Of a stretch of 64,000 nucleotides of DNA, positions 1-7,597 are shown piece after piece; position 1 is the stretch's first letter; every line of letters begins with the position of its first letter. The stretch is from positions 1,116,001-1,180,000 of the forward strand of contig CP088295.1 in the NCBI GenBank assembly GCA_024666565.1. Direction: 5' to 3'. The translations under genes were made by a program, and so were the position numbers. Source of the stretch: Svornostia abyssi (GTDB lineage: Bacteria; Actinomycetota; Thermoleophilia; Solirubrobacterales; Solirubrobacteraceae). The notes under the pieces were generated by a model, which saw nothing but the letters and a program-made list of their open reading frames with translations, was not told the DNA's origin and made no database searches.

Positions 1-636
1 CTCCGGCGCGTACGTGGGCTGCAGCTGGGCTGCCCAGGCGGCGGCCTGTCCGCCCTGTGAGTAGCCGGTCAGCGCGGTGGGCAGCGCGGCCGGGAGGTCG
101 GCGGCCGTCAGGCGCTTGGCGGCGCGCAGCACGTCCAGCGCCGAGGGTCCCGCGCTGCGGCCGACCATGTACGTGTGGGTGCCGGGCGTGCCGAGGCCCT
201 CGTAGTCGGTCATCGCCACGGCCCAGCCGCGCTCGAGCATGCCGGTGATCGCGGCGCTCTCGTACAGCAGGCCCTGGCGCAGCAGCCGGGACGGCGCGCA
301 CTGGTCGGCCATGCCCTGCGTGCCCGGGGCGAGGCCGACGAGGGCACGCGGGGCACCGGGCCGGGGCAGGATGACCGTGCCGGTGACCGCGATCGGCTGG
401 CCGGTGGCGCTGGTCGAGCGGTACAGGATCCGCCAGGCCGCGCCCGATGCGGGCAGGCGCCACGCGAGCGCCCGGGGCACGATCGGCTCGGCGCGGATGA
501 TGTCGCCCGGCTCGCCCGGCGGCAGCGGGGTCGGCGGCGTGGAGAAGGGGTCGGTGGCGGACGCGGTGCCCACGCCGCTCAGGATGAGCGCGCAGCAGAG
601 CACGAACGCGATGGACAGACGAGATACGACGAGCAA
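1..636 (-). CDS. Secretory lipase-like alpha/beta hydrolase, truncated at the window edge
   Basis: Exported serine hydrolase, likely acting on lipid esters outside the cell. The first 212 codons are in the window and the C-terminus runs off base 1. The start is TTG at 636, preceded by GAGGAGG; the frame carries no better start before the stop at 697-699. Residues 1-27 are a signal peptide (hydrophobic core followed by GTASA). The body resembles the LIP/secretory lipase family (PF03583): an ITGM..ERGWAVAMTDYEGLGTPG segment split around residue 140, then GYSQGG with nucleophile Ser193. The catalytic Asp and His would lie outside the window. Family assignment is moderately sure; substrate is unknown. 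Confidence 0.75.
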   Translation of the reverse strand, partial: MLVVSRLSIAFVLCCALILSGVGTASATDPFSTPPTPLPPGEPGDIIRAEPIVPRALAWRLPASGAAWRILYRSTSATGQPIAVTGTVILPRPGAPRALVGLAPGTQGMADQCAPSRLLRQGLLYESAAITGMLERGWAVAMTDYEGLGTPGTHTYMVGRSAGPSALDVLRAAKRLTAADLPAALPTALTGYSQGGQAAAWAAQLQPTYAPE

Positions 637-696
637 CGACCCCTCCTCGGCCGGTGCGGCCGGTTCCCCGCAGCCGCACCGGCGAATGTACTGCGG

Positions 697-1530
697 TCAG
701 GCGGTTGTGACCACCCCGATCGGCCCGGACGCCCAGCTCTTGGCGTCCCGGGGGGCACGGCCGAGCGCGCGCTGCACCCCGTCGGCCGTGGCAGCGTTGC
801 GGCCGTCGAGCACCTCGGTGAACAGGTAGGTGAACAGGCTGAGTTCGTCCTGCGAGACGCCCTCGGCCGTCAGCGCGTCAGTGAACTGCTCGATGGTCAG
901 CGGCTGGTATCGGATCTCCCGCCCGGTGGCCCGACCGATCTCGGCGAGGACCTCGGGAAACGTGAGCGCGCGCGGGCCGGTGACCTCGTAGATCTCGCCG
1001 GCGTGCCCGTCCTGCGTGAGGGCGGCGACGGCGACGTCGGCGATGTCGTCGGCGTCGACGAACGGCTCGGCGATGTCGGGGGCGACCGGCAGCGCCAGTT
1101 CGCCGGCGAGGACACCGGGGAGGAACGCGCTCTCGCTGAAGTTCTGCAGGAACCAGCTGGCGCGCACGACCGTGGCGTCCACGCCCGCCGAGAGGACGAC
1201 GCGTTCGCACGCCTCGGCTTCGGGCTCGCCGCGCCCGGACAGCAGGACGAGGCGCTGCACGCCGGCGGCGGTCGCCCGCGCGGTGAACGCCCGGATGACG
1301 TCGTCGGCGCCGGGCACTGCCAGGTCGGGCTGGAAGGCGATGTACGCGGCGCGGGCGCCGTCGAGTGCGGCGTCCCAGGTCGTGGGCTCTGCCCAGTCGA
1401 ACGCGGGATCGGCGGCCCGCGAGCCGATGCGCACGGGCACGCCGAGCTCCTGCAGCCGGGCGGCGACGCGGCGGCCGGTCTTGCCCGTGCCGCCGGTGAC
1501 GAGGGTGAGCGATGCGGTGTGGTTGGTCAT
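697..1530 (-). CDS. NmrA-like NAD(P)-binding oxidoreductase
   Basis: Atypical short-chain dehydrogenase of the NmrA/ergot-alkaloid reductase-like group. The N-terminal Rossmann motif TLVTGGTGKTGRRVA binds the dinucleotide, and a DADDIADVAVAAL segment in the middle is typical of the group. The start is placed at the ATG at 1530 (MTNHTASL), because the 12 extra upstream residues do not resemble the family. The gene is divergent from the AraC-type regulator at 1611 with 80 bp between them, an arrangement common for regulator-controlled oxidoreductases of this type. Length of 277 aa is normal. Substrate unknown. Confidence 0.8.
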   Translation of the reverse strand: MTNHTASLTLVTGGTGKTGRRVAARLQELGVPVRIGSRAADPAFDWAEPTTWDAALDGARAAYIAFQPDLAVPGADDVIRAFTARATAAGVQRLVLLSGRGEPEAEACERVVLSAGVDATVVRASWFLQNFSESAFLPGVLAGELALPVAPDIAEPFVDADDIADVAVAALTQDGHAGEIYEVTGPRALTFPEVLAEIGRATGREIRYQPLTIEQFTDALTAEGVSQDELSLFTYLFTEVLDGRNAATADGVQRALGRAPRDAKSWASGPIGVVTTA

Positions 1531-1564
1531 GGGTGCAGTGAAACGCCCAGTGCTGAGACGTTCC

Positions 1565-1582
1565 ATAGCCAGAGATCGCTAT
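1565..1582. promoter_or_regulatory. Inverted repeat between divergent oxidoreductase and araC-type genes
   Basis: ATAGC-n8-GCTAT is an interrupted inverted repeat in the 80-bp divergent region. It lies 16 bp upstream of the araC-gene -10 box, so it could be the regulator's operator. No footprint-type evidence is available from sequence alone. Confidence 0.3.
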
Positions 1583-1598
1583 TGCATGCGTCAGCGTC

Positions 1599-1604
1599 TA
1601 CGAT
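1599..1604 (+). promoter_or_regulatory. -10 box of the araC-type gene
   Basis: TACGAT ends 6 nt before ATG 1611, consistent with leaderless transcription. Confidence 0.5.
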
Positions 1605-1610
1605 GCAGGG

Positions 1611-2546
1611 ATGGACGCGCTCGCTGCCCTGCTCGACGGACCGCGCGCTCGCGATGCGTTCCTTGTCCGCACCGTCATCGACCCACCGTGGGCGCTGCGC
1701 GTGCAGGACGAGGCGCCGCTCACCGTCGTCTGCCTCGTGCGCGGCGACGGGTGGGTCATCCACGACGACGCTCCGCCCGTCCGCCTGCGCGCCGGCGACG
1801 TCGCGGTGATCCGCGGCCCCGACCACTACACGGCCGCCGACGACCCGAGCACGCCTCCGGACATCCTCATCCAGCCAGACGGGCACTGCACGACGCTCGA
1901 CGGCCAGGACCTGAGCGACGAGATGCTGCTGGGCGTCCGCACCTGGGGCACGAACCCCGACGGCGCGACGCAGATGCTCACAGGGACGTACTTCCTGGAG
2001 AGCGAGGTCAGCAGCCGGCTGCTCGCCGCGCTGCCGCGGATGATCACGCTGGACCGAGGTGAGCTCGACTCGCCGCTCGTCGCGCTGCTCGCGAGCGAGA
2101 TCGTCAAGGACGCACCCGGCCAGGAGGCGGTGCTCGACCGCCTGCTTGACCTGCTCCTCATCGCCGCCCTCCGGGCCTGGTTCGCCCGGCCGGATGCCGC
2201 GGCGCCCGAGTGGTACCGCGCGATGGCCGACCCGGTGGTGGGGCGCGCGCTGCGCCTGCTGCACGCGCAGCCGGCCCGGGCGTGGACGGTGGCATCGCTG
2301 GCGCACGAGGTCGGGGTCTCGCGCGCGGCGCTCGCCCGGCAGTTCGGCACGGCGGTCGGGCAGCCGCCGATGGCGTACCTCACCGAGTGGCGCCTCACGC
2401 TGGCCGCGGACCTCCTGCGCGAGCCGGGCACGACGCTGGCGTCGGTGGCTGATCAGGTGGGCTACGGGAGCGCGTTCGCGCTGAGCGCGGCGTTCAAGCG
2501 GGTGCGCGGCGTGAGCCCGCGGGCGTACCTCGCGGCGGCGGCGTGA
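1611..2546 (+). CDS. AraC-family transcriptional regulator (cupin_6 plus HTH_18)
   Basis: Cytoplasmic DNA-binding regulator of 311 aa. Residues about 1-190 form a cupin-type sensor domain (RLRAGDVAVIRGPDHY). Residues about 215-309 hold two helix-turn-helix motifs: SLAHEVGVSRAALARQF, then ASVADQVGYGSAFALSAAFK followed by the family signature RVRGVSPRAY. It is divergent from the NmrA-like gene and most likely controls it and itself. Start is ATG 1611, six bases after a TACGAT box. Ligand unknown. Confidence 0.92.
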   Translation: MDALAALLDGPRARDAFLVRTVIDPPWALRVQDEAPLTVVCLVRGDGWVIHDDAPPVRLRAGDVAVIRGPDHYTAADDPSTPPDILIQPDGHCTTLDGQDLSDEMLLGVRTWGTNPDGATQMLTGTYFLESEVSSRLLAALPRMITLDRGELDSPLVALLASEIVKDAPGQEAVLDRLLDLLLIAALRAWFARPDAAAPEWYRAMADPVVGRALRLLHAQPARAWTVASLAHEVGVSRAALARQFGTAVGQPPMAYLTEWRLTLAADLLREPGTTLASVADQVGYGSAFALSAAFKRVRGVSPRAYLAAAA

Positions 2547-2552
2547 CGGGGG

Positions 2553-2558
2553 TACGGT
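2553..2558 (+). promoter_or_regulatory. -10 box of the DUF3291 gene
   Basis: TACGGT ends 8 nt before ATG 2567. It overlaps the end of the preceding gene region and supports the internal ATG as the true start. Confidence 0.45.
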
Positions 2559-2566
2559 TCGCACGC

Positions 2567-3052
2567 ATGGCCTTCCATCTCGCCCAGGTGAACATCGGCG
2601 ACACGGTCGCCCCCACGGACAGCCCGCAGCTCGCGGACTTCATGAACGGACTGGACCACGTCAACGCGCAGGCCGACGCCGCGCCCGGCTTCGTCTGGCG
2701 GTTGCAGACCGAGGAGGGCAACGCGACGGATCTGCGTGTGTTCGATGGCGCGGCGCTGATCAACATGTCGGTCTGGGAATCGCTGGAGACGCTGCGCGCG
2801 TTCGTCTACGAGAACGGCGATCACCGTGCCTACATGCGTCGCCGCCGCGAGTGGTTCGTGAAGTCCGATCTGCCGTTCCAGTGCCTGTGGTGGGTGCCGG
2901 CGGGCCACATCCCGTCGCTCGAGGAGGCTGAGGAGCGGCTGACGGCGTTGCGTGACCGTGGGCCCACGCCGTTCGCGTTCACGTTCCGCGAGCGCTTCTC
3001 GCCCGGCGGCTCGGCGCCGGTGCGAGACGCCCGCGAACTCTGCGACGCCTGA
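2567..3052 (+). CDS. DUF3291 domain protein
   Basis: Small cytoplasmic protein of 161 aa with the DUF3291 pattern: an N-terminal HLAQVNIG strand, SPQLADFMNGLDHVNAQAD, PGFVWRLQ, SVWESLETLRAFVY and YMRRRREWF. The fold is expected to be of the dimeric ferredoxin-like/monooxygenase-like kind; no reaction is known. The ATG at 2567 is chosen over one at 2543 because the family begins at this point and a TACGGT box lies 8 nt upstream. It follows the AraC gene in the same direction but probably has its own promoter. Confidence 0.8.
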   Translation: MAFHLAQVNIGDTVAPTDSPQLADFMNGLDHVNAQADAAPGFVWRLQTEEGNATDLRVFDGAALINMSVWESLETLRAFVYENGDHRAYMRRRREWFVKSDLPFQCLWWVPAGHIPSLEEAEERLTALRDRGPTPFAFTFRERFSPGGSAPVRDARELCDA

Positions 3053-3055
3053 CCC

Positions 3056-3442
3056 TCACGCCACGAGCCGGGCGAAGAGCCGTTCGAGGAGCGCCTCGGG
3101 GTTGTGGCACAGCCCGGTGTGGATCGGCGACGGCTGCACGATCGTCGAGGACGCGGCGGTGACCCAGCCGAAGCGCTCGGACGGCGGGAGCTGGGCGACG
3201 GCGCCTCCCGCCGGGTCTCCGGTGACGACCGCGTTGACGCCGTCGAGGTGACGTCGCAGCGCCTCGACGTCGAGCCCGGGGTGCAGGGCGCGCAGCCGAG
3301 GCTCGTCGATCTGGGTGCGCAGGCCGAGGTAGTCGTGGCGGCGGCTGAAGACCACGACGCCGACGTTCACCGCCTCGCCTCGCTCGACGTCGGGGACGGC
3401 GCGCAGCAGGGCGTACTGGTACTCCTCGCGCGTGGCGGTCAT
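3056..3442 (-). CDS. DUF3037 family protein
   Basis: A 128-aa protein matching DUF3037: YQYALLRAVPDVERGEAVNVG near the N-terminus (split here as YQYALLRAVPDVE and RGEAVNVGVVVF), DYLGLR, and a C-terminal FGWVTAASSTIVQPSPIHTG region. Its ATG at 3442 overlaps the stop of the upstream HipA-like kinase by 4 nt (ATGA), so the two are translationally coupled. The pair is recurrent in actinobacteria and probably forms one functional unit, but its role is not established. A longer reading frame extends upstream in the same frame but is arginine-rich shadow sequence. Confidence 0.85.
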   Translation of the reverse strand: MTATREEYQYALLRAVPDVERGEAVNVGVVVFSRRHDYLGLRTQIDEPRLRALHPGLDVEALRRHLDGVNAVVTGDPAGGAVAQLPPSERFGWVTAASSTIVQPSPIHTGLCHNPEALLERLFARLVA

Positions 3443-4194
3443 GCGGTGCGCGCCTCCTCGGCCTCGCTGGCGAACGCGCGCGGTGACGCGAGTCGTGCGG
3501 CGAGAAACGTGATGTAGCCGGCCCGGTCGCCGGTCGGATCGTCGAGGAGCTCGTCCGGGATCAGGCCTGTGATGCGCTCGATCACGTCGTCGGTCAGGCG
3601 GGGTGCGCAGCGGGCGTCGGCGTCGAGGATCGAGCCGGCGCGGGGCAGCAGCACGTGGTCGGCGATCTGCCCGAACGGGCGCACGGCGGCGTCCCCGGGC
3701 CAGCCGGGCATGTGGTGGCGGTACAGGGCGGCGCCGTGGTCGATGAGCCAGACCTTCCCATGCCAGGTCAGGAGGTTGGGGTTGCGGGGTGTCCGGTCGA
3801 CGTTGAGCGTGAGCGCGTCGAGCCAGACGACGTCGGCGGCGAACTCGGGGTCGGCCGGCGAGTTCGGCCCGTACGGCAGCGCGCTCGGGAGGAAGTCCAG
3901 GCCGACGTTCAGCCCGCCGCTGGCCTGGACGAGCTCCTGGATCTCCGCGTCGGGCTCCGCCCGGGCGAGGTCGGGGTCGATGTCGACCGCGACGATGTCC
4001 GGGACCGGCAGCCCGATCGCCCGGGCGAGCTCCCCGGCGACGACCTCTGCCACGAGCGCCTTCGGTCCCTGCCCGGCGCCGCGGAGCTTGACGACGTACA
4101 GGCCGTCGTCGTCGGCCTCGACGAGGGCGGGCATCGAGCCGCCCTCGCGCAGGGGCGTGACGTAGCGCAACGCGGTGACGGTGCGGAGCGGCAT
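3439..4194 (-). CDS. HipA-like kinase domain protein
   Basis: A 251-aa protein resembling the HipA_2/HipA-like kinase family. Features seen: LYVVKLRGAGQGPKAL (nucleotide-binding lysine region), LVAEVVAGELARAIGLPVP, VVWLDALTLNVDRTPRNPN (catalytic-loop equivalent, D..N.DR..RNPN) and VWLIDHGAAL (metal-binding Asp equivalent of DFG). It is shorter than HipA toxin and lacks its N-terminal subdomain. It is first in a two-gene unit with DUF3037. No HipB-like antitoxin with a helix-turn-helix lies alongside, so a classical HipBA module is unlikely. A TAGCGT box lies 8 nt before the ATG. Confidence 0.82.
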   Translation of the reverse strand: MPLRTVTALRYVTPLREGGSMPALVEADDDGLYVVKLRGAGQGPKALVAEVVAGELARAIGLPVPDIVAVDIDPDLARAEPDAEIQELVQASGGLNVGLDFLPSALPYGPNSPADPEFAADVVWLDALTLNVDRTPRNPNLLTWHGKVWLIDHGAALYRHHMPGWPGDAAVRPFGQIADHVLLPRAGSILDADARCAPRLTDDVIERITGLIPDELLDDPTGDRAGYITFLAARLASPRAFASEAEEARTA

Positions 4195-4202
4195 CGGCGC
4201 GC

Positions 4203-4208
4203 ACGCTA
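4203..4208 (-). promoter_or_regulatory. -10 box of the HipA-like/DUF3037 unit
   Basis: On the minus strand TAGCGT ends 8 nt before ATG 4194. Confidence 0.45.
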
Positions 4209-4258
4209 CTGGCGCGCGCTGCTCGACCTGACGTTTGTCGGCTCAGGGCCGATGAACG

Positions 4259-4879
4259 TCACGCGCGCGGCAGCTCCTCGAGCCGTTCGATCCACGCCAT
4301 GAGCCGCGGCTGCTCACGCACGCCGCAGACCTCCTGGAGCACGTGCTCGAACACGTACGGCAGGGAGCCCTCCGGCCACGACGCGTACCGCAGGAACGGC
4401 CACGCGACGACGTCGGCCGCAGTCAACCTCTCACCGAACAGGTACGGCCCGCCGTGCGCGAGCAGGCCTTCGAACCACGGCGTCCACGCGGCGAACTGCG
4501 CGGCGAGTGCGCGGGCCTCGTCGCTCTCCTTCTTGCCCGCCTGCCAGAGCGCCTCCAGCGCGTTCGGCGGCCCCTTCCACACCCCGTTGAACCACTCGAC
4601 GAACACGTCCACACGCGCGCGGAGCACGTCATCGTCGTCCGGCCACAGCCGCGGTTCGGGCGCCAGGTCGTCGAGCCAGCGCAGGATCACCGGGGAGTCG
4701 CAGATCACCGCGCCCTCGTATTCGACCACCGGCACGAGCGACTGGCCGGACACCGCGACGACGGCCGAGCGCTCCTCGTACGGATGCTCGATCCACTCGA
4801 TCTGCAGGCCCTTCAGGCCGGCGGCGAGGGCGACGCGATCGACGTTGGCGGAGAAGGGAATGCTGTGCACGCGGAGCAT
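4259..4879 (-). CDS. Glutathione S-transferase-like protein
   Basis: A 206-aa cytoplasmic protein with the two-domain GST plan. Residues 1-80 are a thioredoxin-like domain (MLRVHSIPFSANVDRVALAA, then SLVPVVEYEGAVICDSPVILRWL split around residue 55, with the cis-Pro and the E/D-S glutathione-recognition pair). The rest is an alpha-helical C-terminal domain with the LTAADVVAWPFL motif. Actinobacteria often lack glutathione, so the thiol used could differ. GGGAGGG sits 8 nt before the ATG. It is divergent from purC. Confidence 0.85.
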   Translation of the reverse strand: MLRVHSIPFSANVDRVALAAGLKGLQIEWIEHPYEERSAVVAVSGQSLVPVVEYEGAVICDSPVILRWLDDLAPEPRLWPDDDDVLRARVDVFVEWFNGVWKGPPNALEALWQAGKKESDEARALAAQFAAWTPWFEGLLAHGGPYLFGERLTAADVVAWPFLRYASWPEGSLPYVFEHVLQEVCGVREQPRLMAWIERLEELPRA

Positions 4880-4951
4880 GCGCAGGACCCTCCCACCGGA
4901 CGGGCCGCCGAGCCAGTCGGATCGCTCATGTCAGCCATCAGCAGGGCGCGG

Positions 4952-4957
4952 TAGCCT
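4952..4957 (+). promoter_or_regulatory. -10 box of the purCSQ operon
   Basis: TAGCCT ends 7 nt before GTG 4965, the spacing expected for a leaderless transcript. Confidence 0.55.
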
Positions 4958-4964
4958 GCGGCCA

Positions 4965-5846
4965 GTGACCACGCTCGCCGATCTCCCCCTCCTGGCCTCC
5001 GGCAAGGTCCGCGAGATCTACGACCTGGACGACCGCCTGCTGCTGGTCGCGTCTGACCGCATCAGCACCTACGACGTCATTCACCCGACGCCGATCCCCG
5101 ACAAGGGCAAGGTGCTCACCGGCATCTCGGTCTTCTGGTTCGAGAAGTTCGCGGAACTCGTGCCCAACCACTTCCTCAGCGCCACCGAGGATGTCCCCGA
5201 CGAGGTGCGCGGCCGCGCGATCGTCGTGAAGAAGCTGAAGATGGTCCCGCTCGAAGCCGTCGTGCGCGGGTACATCACCGGGTCGGGCTGGAAGGACTAC
5301 CTCGCCACCGGCGCGATCTCCGGGATCACGCTGCCGGAGGGCCTGCAGGAGTCCGAGCAGTTCCCCGAGCCGCTGTTCACGCCGAGCACGAAGGCGGAGA
5401 TCGGCGACCACGACGAGACGGTCAGCCTGGAGCGCGCGAAGGAGATCGTGGGCGACCCCGAGCTCGTCGAGCAGGTGAAGGACCTCACGCTCTCGCTCTA
5501 CGGCGCCGCCGCCGCACACGCCCGCGAGCGAGGCGTCATCCTCGCCGACACGAAGTTCGAGTTCGGCTTCGACAGCGACGGCGTGCTGCGCGTCGGCGAC
5601 GAGGTGCTGACGCCGGACAGCTCGCGCTTCTGGCCGGTCGACGGCTACGAGGTCGGCCACGGCCAGCCGAGCTTCGACAAGCAGTACGTCCGCGACTGGG
5701 CGTCGCAGAGCGGGTGGGACAAGTCGCCGCCCGCGCCCGCGATCCCCGACGACATCATCGAGGGCACCCGCGCGCGGTACATCGAGGCCTACGAGAAGAT
5801 CACCGGCGAGCCGTTCGACGCCTGGCTGGAGAGGACGAACCCGTGA
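4965..5846 (+). CDS. purC: Phosphoribosylaminoimidazole-succinocarboxamide synthase
   Basis: SAICAR synthetase: joins CAIR and aspartate using ATP in de novo purine synthesis. The 293-aa protein starts with the family pattern [20 protein letters not shown] (20 residues) and [19 protein letters not shown], and later has [14 protein letters not shown] and DTKFEFGFD. The GTG at 4965 is chosen because homology begins there, and the TAGCCT box seven bases upstream supports it. Frames reaching further upstream are antisense to the GST-like gene and have no family match. The stop overlaps the purS start in GTGA. Confidence 0.97.
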   Translation: MTTLADLPLLASGKVREIYDLDDRLLLVASDRISTYDVIHPTPIPDKGKVLTGISVFWFEKFAELVPNHFLSATEDVPDEVRGRAIVVKKLKMVPLEAVVRGYITGSGWKDYLATGAISGITLPEGLQESEQFPEPLFTPSTKAEIGDHDETVSLERAKEIVGDPELVEQVKDLTLSLYGAAAAHARERGVILADTKFEFGFDSDGVLRVGDEVLTPDSSRFWPVDGYEVGHGQPSFDKQYVRDWASQSGWDKSPPAPAIPDDIIEGTRARYIEAYEKITGEPFDAWLERTNP

Positions 5847-6070
5847 GAGCCCGTGTGCTGATCCGGCCGAAGGAGGGCATCCTCGACCCGCAGGGCGAGG
5901 CGGTCGTCCGCGCGCTCCCCGCGCTGGGCTTCAACGGCGTGAGCAACGTGCACGTCGGCCGGCTCGTGGAACTGGACGTCGAGGACGAGTCGCAGCTCGA
6001 GGCGATGTGCCAGAAGCTCCTGGCCAACCCGCTCGTCGAGGACTACGAGATCCAGACCGTCTCCTCGTGA
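5843..6070 (+). CDS. purS: Phosphoribosylformylglycinamidine synthase subunit PurS
   Basis: Small 75-aa subunit that holds PurL and PurQ together in the three-part FGAM synthase. It shows [17 protein letters not shown] at the N-terminus, [12 protein letters not shown] and NPLVEDYEI at the C-terminus, all typical of PurS. The GTG start overlaps the purC stop by 4 nt and its own stop overlaps the purQ start, so translation of purC-purS-purQ is coupled. Its partner PurL is encoded 6.7 kb downstream rather than adjacent. Confidence 0.96.
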   Translation: MRARVLIRPKEGILDPQGEAVVRALPALGFNGVSNVHVGRLVELDVEDESQLEAMCQKLLANPLVEDYEIQTVSS

Positions 6071-6729
6071 AGTTCGGCGTCCTGCAGTTCCCGGGGTCCT
6101 GCGACGAGCGCGATGCGGTCGACGCGTGCGCGCGCGTGGGCGAGGCCGAGCTCCTCTGGCACCGCGACCCCGACCTCAAGGGCGTCGACGCGGTCGTCGT
6201 CCCCGGTGGCTTCAGCTACGGCGACTACCTCCGGGCGGGCGCGATCGCGCGGTTCAGCCCGGCCATGGAGTCGGTCATCGCGTTCGCCGACGCAGGCGGC
6301 CCGGTGCTCGGCATCTGCAACGGCTTCCAGGTCCTGTGCGAGGCGGGGCTGCTCCCGGGCGCGCTGCTGCGCAACGTCAGCCTGCGCTTCCACTGCGAGC
6401 AGATCGGCGTCGAGGTCGTGAACGCCGACACGGCGTGGACGCGGGCGGCGTCGCCGGGTGAGCGGCTGTCGATTCCGACGAAGCACGGCGAGGGACGCTT
6501 CTACGCGCCGAACCTCGACGAGCTGGAGGCCAACGGCCAGGTCGTGTTCCGCTACGCGCCCGGGGAGAACCCGAACGGCAGCGAGCGCGACGTCGCGGGC
6601 GTGTGCAACCTGCAGCGCAACGTCGTCGGGCTCATGCCGCACCCAGAGCATGCGGTCGACACGCTGACGGGATCGACGGACGGGTTGAAGCTGTTCGCCA
6701 GCGCGGTCGCGGCGATCGCGACGCACTGA
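6067..6729 (+). CDS. purQ: Phosphoribosylformylglycinamidine synthase glutaminase subunit PurQ
   Basis: Class I glutamine amidotransferase that supplies ammonia to PurL. The 220-aa protein begins [16 protein letters not shown] and carries [15 protein letters not shown], the nucleophile Cys in [11 protein letters not shown], and the catalytic His in GLMPHPEHA. Start GTG 6067 is inside the purS stop (GTGA). It is the last gene of the purCSQ unit; nei follows after 34 bp and may be read through. Confidence 0.97.
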   Translation: MKFGVLQFPGSCDERDAVDACARVGEAELLWHRDPDLKGVDAVVVPGGFSYGDYLRAGAIARFSPAMESVIAFADAGGPVLGICNGFQVLCEAGLLPGALLRNVSLRFHCEQIGVEVVNADTAWTRAASPGERLSIPTKHGEGRFYAPNLDELEANGQVVFRYAPGENPNGSERDVAGVCNLQRNVVGLMPHPEHAVDTLTGSTDGLKLFASAVAAIATH

Positions 6730-6763
6730 TGATCTGAGCGGCCGCTGGGCGCGGATCTCTCGT

Positions 6764-7597
6764 GTGCCCGAAGGCCACACGATCCACCGCCTCGCGCGCG
6801 ACCATCGCCGCAAGCTCACCGGCGGGCCGCTCGCGATCTCCTCACCGCAGGGGCGTGCGGCCGATGCGGCGGCCGTGCTCGACGGCGGCGAGCTGCGTGA
6901 CGTCGATGCGTTCGGCAAGCACCTGCTGTACCGGTTCACCACCGCGGCCGGCGAGGAGCGGACGCTGCACGTCCACCTCGGTCTGTTCGGCCGCTTCCGC
7001 CCGCGACGGGTCCCACCGCCCGAACCGCGCGGTCAGCTGCGGCTGCGGATCGTCGGGGCCGAGCACGCGGCCGACCTGTCGGGCCCGACCGCCTGCGCGC
7101 TCATGGATCCCGCAGAGGAACACGCGCTGCTCGCGCGCCTCGGCCCGGACCCGCTGCGGGCCGACGCCGACCCCGCACGTTTCCTCGACGCGCTCGCGCG
7201 CCGGCGGATCTCCATCGCGCAGGCGCTCATGGATCAGTCGGTGATCGCGGGCGTCGGCAACGTCTATCGCGCCGAGGCGCTGCACGCCGAGCGTCTCGAC
7301 CCGCACCTTCCCGCCCGCGAACTCGGCGAGGACCGCGCCGCCGCGCTGTGGATGCGGATCGCCGCGCAGCTGGCGGACGGGGTCGAGGACAATCGCATCG
7401 TGACCGCCCCGGGCGCGCGGGAGAAGCCGGGCAGGGTGCGGCGCAGCGAGGCGGTCTGTGTCTATCGCCGTACCGCGTGCTGGACCTGCGGCGGCTCGAT
7501 CTCCAGCCAGAAGCTCGTCGGCCGGGTGCTGTGGTGGTGCCCGGCCTGCCAACCGGCGGCCGGGGTCAGCGCCCCAGCGTCTTCCGCCAGGCGCTGA
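6764..7597 (+). CDS. nei: Fpg/Nei-family DNA glycosylase (endonuclease VIII-like)
   Basis: Base-excision repair glycosylase/AP lyase of 277 aa. After the start, Pro2 and Glu3 (PEGHTIHRLA) are the catalytic residues exposed when Met is removed. FGKHLLYRF carries the conserved Lys. The SVIAGVGNVYRAEAL helix-two-turn-helix binds DNA. The C-terminal zinc finger has CWTC and CPAC pairs. Start GTG 6764 places Pro at position 2. The 3' end overlaps the convergent photolyase-like gene by 32 bp. Confidence 0.92.
   Translation: MPEGHTIHRLARDHRRKLTGGPLAISSPQGRAADAAAVLDGGELRDVDAFGKHLLYRFTTAAGEERTLHVHLGLFGRFRPRRVPPPEPRGQLRLRIVGAEHAADLSGPTACALMDPAEEHALLARLGPDPLRADADPARFLDALARRRISIAQALMDQSVIAGVGNVYRAEALHAERLDPHLPARELGEDRAAALWMRIAAQLADGVEDNRIVTAPGAREKPGRVRRSEAVCVYRRTACWTCGGSISSQKLVGRVLWWCPACQPAAGVSAPASSARR

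Noticed and set aside
3443-4204. 382-codon minus-strand extension of the DUF3037 gene
   Set aside because: The upstream part is Arg/Pro-rich, lies over the HipA-like kinase in another frame and has no family match.
4299-4964. Upstream extension of purC
   Set aside because: It runs antisense through the GST-like gene; SAICAR synthetase homology starts at GTG 4965, which also has the -10 box.
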